From assembly GCA_020427865.1 (NCBI GenBank), contig JAGQNX010000070.1, positions 1 to 5,393 of the forward strand: a stretch of DNA of 5,393 bases, written 5' to 3'. Positions 5,033-5,393 of this stretch are shown here, piece after piece; position 1 is the first letter of the stretch; each line of letters begins with the position of its first letter. The notes below the pieces were generated by a model. That model saw only the letters and a program-made list of their open reading frames with translations. It did not search any database and was not told where the DNA came from. This stretch comes from a candidate division WWE3 bacterium (GTDB lineage Bacteria; Patescibacteriota; WWE3; UBA101185; UBA10185). Made by a program: the position numbers and the translations under genes.

Positions 5033-5326
5033 TTAGTTAGAGGGATATATATCTAATTTATCCCCTTCTTTTAAACTTACTACAGCTTTTTTATATTTAG
5101 TAGTTCTAGTAAACTTACGTGTTTTGCCAATTCTGTGTTTTTTTCCAGGTATAACTGAAGTACGCACATCAGTCACAGTAACATTAAAAATACGCTGTAC
5201 TTCGGATGCTACAGAATGCTTTGTAGCACTTAAAGATACTTCAAATACATATGTATTTTCTTTTTCATTTAAGGACATAGCTTTTTCAGTAACAATAGGT
5301 TTTATAATAGTATTATTTAGCTTCAT
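5033..5326 (-). CDS. rplW: 50S ribosomal protein L23
   Basis: The gene encodes 97 residues, usual for bacterial L23. The protein binds 23S rRNA domain III at the tunnel exit and is the docking site for trigger factor and SRP. The N-terminal 'P-x-VTEK' motif is at residues 10-15. The central alpha/beta fold includes an E-V-Q-R-I-F-x-V segment (42-49), and a basic loop (about 61-80, rich in K and R) contacts rRNA. The ATG at 5326 is chosen because it places the P-x-VTEK motif at the normal distance from the start. An in-frame ATG at 5371 would add 15 residues lying inside rplD. No Shine-Dalgarno is recognisable before the start, and the start overlaps the rplD stop by 14 bases, so translational coupling to rplD is likely. 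The stop is TAA, two bases before rplB. Confidence 0.96.
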   Translation of the reverse strand: MKLNNTIIKPIVTEKAMSLNEKENTYVFEVSLSATKHSVASEVQRIFNVTVTDVRTSVIPGKKHRIGKTRKFTRTTKYKKAVVSLKEGDKLDIYPSN

Positions 5327-5393
5327 ATTTAGTACCCAAACTTTGTATTGCAGCCTCAGTAAAAACAACATTAACAGCTGAAATTACGCTATA
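5313..5393 (-). CDS. rplD: 50S ribosomal protein L4, C-terminal end (partial)
   Basis: Only the last 26 codons and a TAA stop are inside the window; the gene enters from the right edge in a complete codon frame. The visible peptide begins YSVISAVNVVFTEAAIQSL and ends TKYEAK, which resembles the usual L4 tail (a short strand with a valine- and threonine-rich 'VLT/VFT' segment, then a terminal helix). L4 binds 23S rRNA domain I, and its extended loop, not seen here, lines the exit tunnel. In Escherichia coli L4 also represses the S10 operon, but nothing here can test that. Its last 14 bases overlap the start of rplW. The identification rests mostly on position directly before L23 in the canonical S10 order, with the tail sequence agreeing. 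Confidence 0.9.
   Translation of the reverse strand, partial: YSVISAVNVVFTEAAIQSLGTKYEAK

Noticed and set aside
5044..5053. Palindrome GATATATATC near the rplW/rplB junction
   Set aside because: It encodes the L23 C-terminal L-D-I-Y residues in AT-rich codons. It has no T-tract and no extended stem, so I see no terminator or operator there.
5327..5371. Upstream ATG start for rplW adding 15 residues
   Set aside because: The extension lies inside rplD, is hydrophobic and unlike any L23 N-terminus, and there is a normal ATG at 5326.
1..5393. Internal promoters, terminators, mobile elements, CRISPR repeats or RNA genes
   Set aside because: The largest non-coding gap is 12 bases. No GC-rich stem followed by a T-run, direct repeat array, terminal inverted repeat or tRNA-like element was seen on either strand, and the window is ordinary housekeeping sequence.

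Overview
The window is a continuous piece of a bacterial S10-spc ribosomal protein operon, read entirely from the minus strand. In transcription order (right to left) it holds the end of rplD (L4), then rplW (L23), rplB (L2), rpsS (S19), rplV (L22), rpsC (S3), rplP (L16), rpmC (L29), rpsQ (S17), rplN (L14), rplX (L24), rplE (L5), rpsN (zinc-type S14), rpsH (S8) and the first half of rplF (L6). The order is the canonical bacterial one, with no insertion, loss or rearrangement. There is no RNA gene, mobile element, CRISPR array or plus-strand gene that I can support.

The sequence is AT-rich (roughly two-thirds A+T by eye). All 14 start codons in view are ATG. Of the 14 stop codons, 13 are TAA and one (rplP) is TGA; TAG is not used. 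Tryptophan is encoded by TGG where I checked it, and no TGA interrupts any gene, so the standard bacterial code fits. S14 is the short zinc-binding form. Several proteins carry lineage-type departures from the consensus (L2 residues 50-60 and the segment after H229, the L22 hairpin tip, S17 residues 44-49, the AFWG segment of L6). Together these make me favour a candidate-phyla-radiation (Patescibacteria, possibly Saccharibacteria-like) bacterium. That placement is an inference from memory of family patterns and is held with low to moderate confidence.

Packing is extreme. The 14 gene junctions range from a 14-base overlap to a 12-base gap, and no non-coding stretch exceeds 12 bases. Three junctions (L16/L29, L29/S17, L5/S14) use the same 8-base overlap, ATGNCTRA, in which the upstream stop lies inside codons 2-3 of the downstream gene. 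Only rplN has a full Shine-Dalgarno sequence (AGGAGG, 9-base spacer). rplP, rpsC and rpsN have moderate ones, and most others have none recognisable. This suggests a polycistronic message translated largely by coupling or re-initiation. No promoter or terminator is visible, so both probably lie outside the window.

Functionally, the products are 30S proteins (S19, S3, S17, S14, S8) and 50S proteins (L4, L23, L2, L22, L16, L29, L14, L24, L5, L6), which assemble co-ordinately with rRNA. I found no previously undescribed system. The points worth a second look are the repeated overlap architecture, the uneven ribosome-binding sites and several local departures from consensus in otherwise very conserved proteins.
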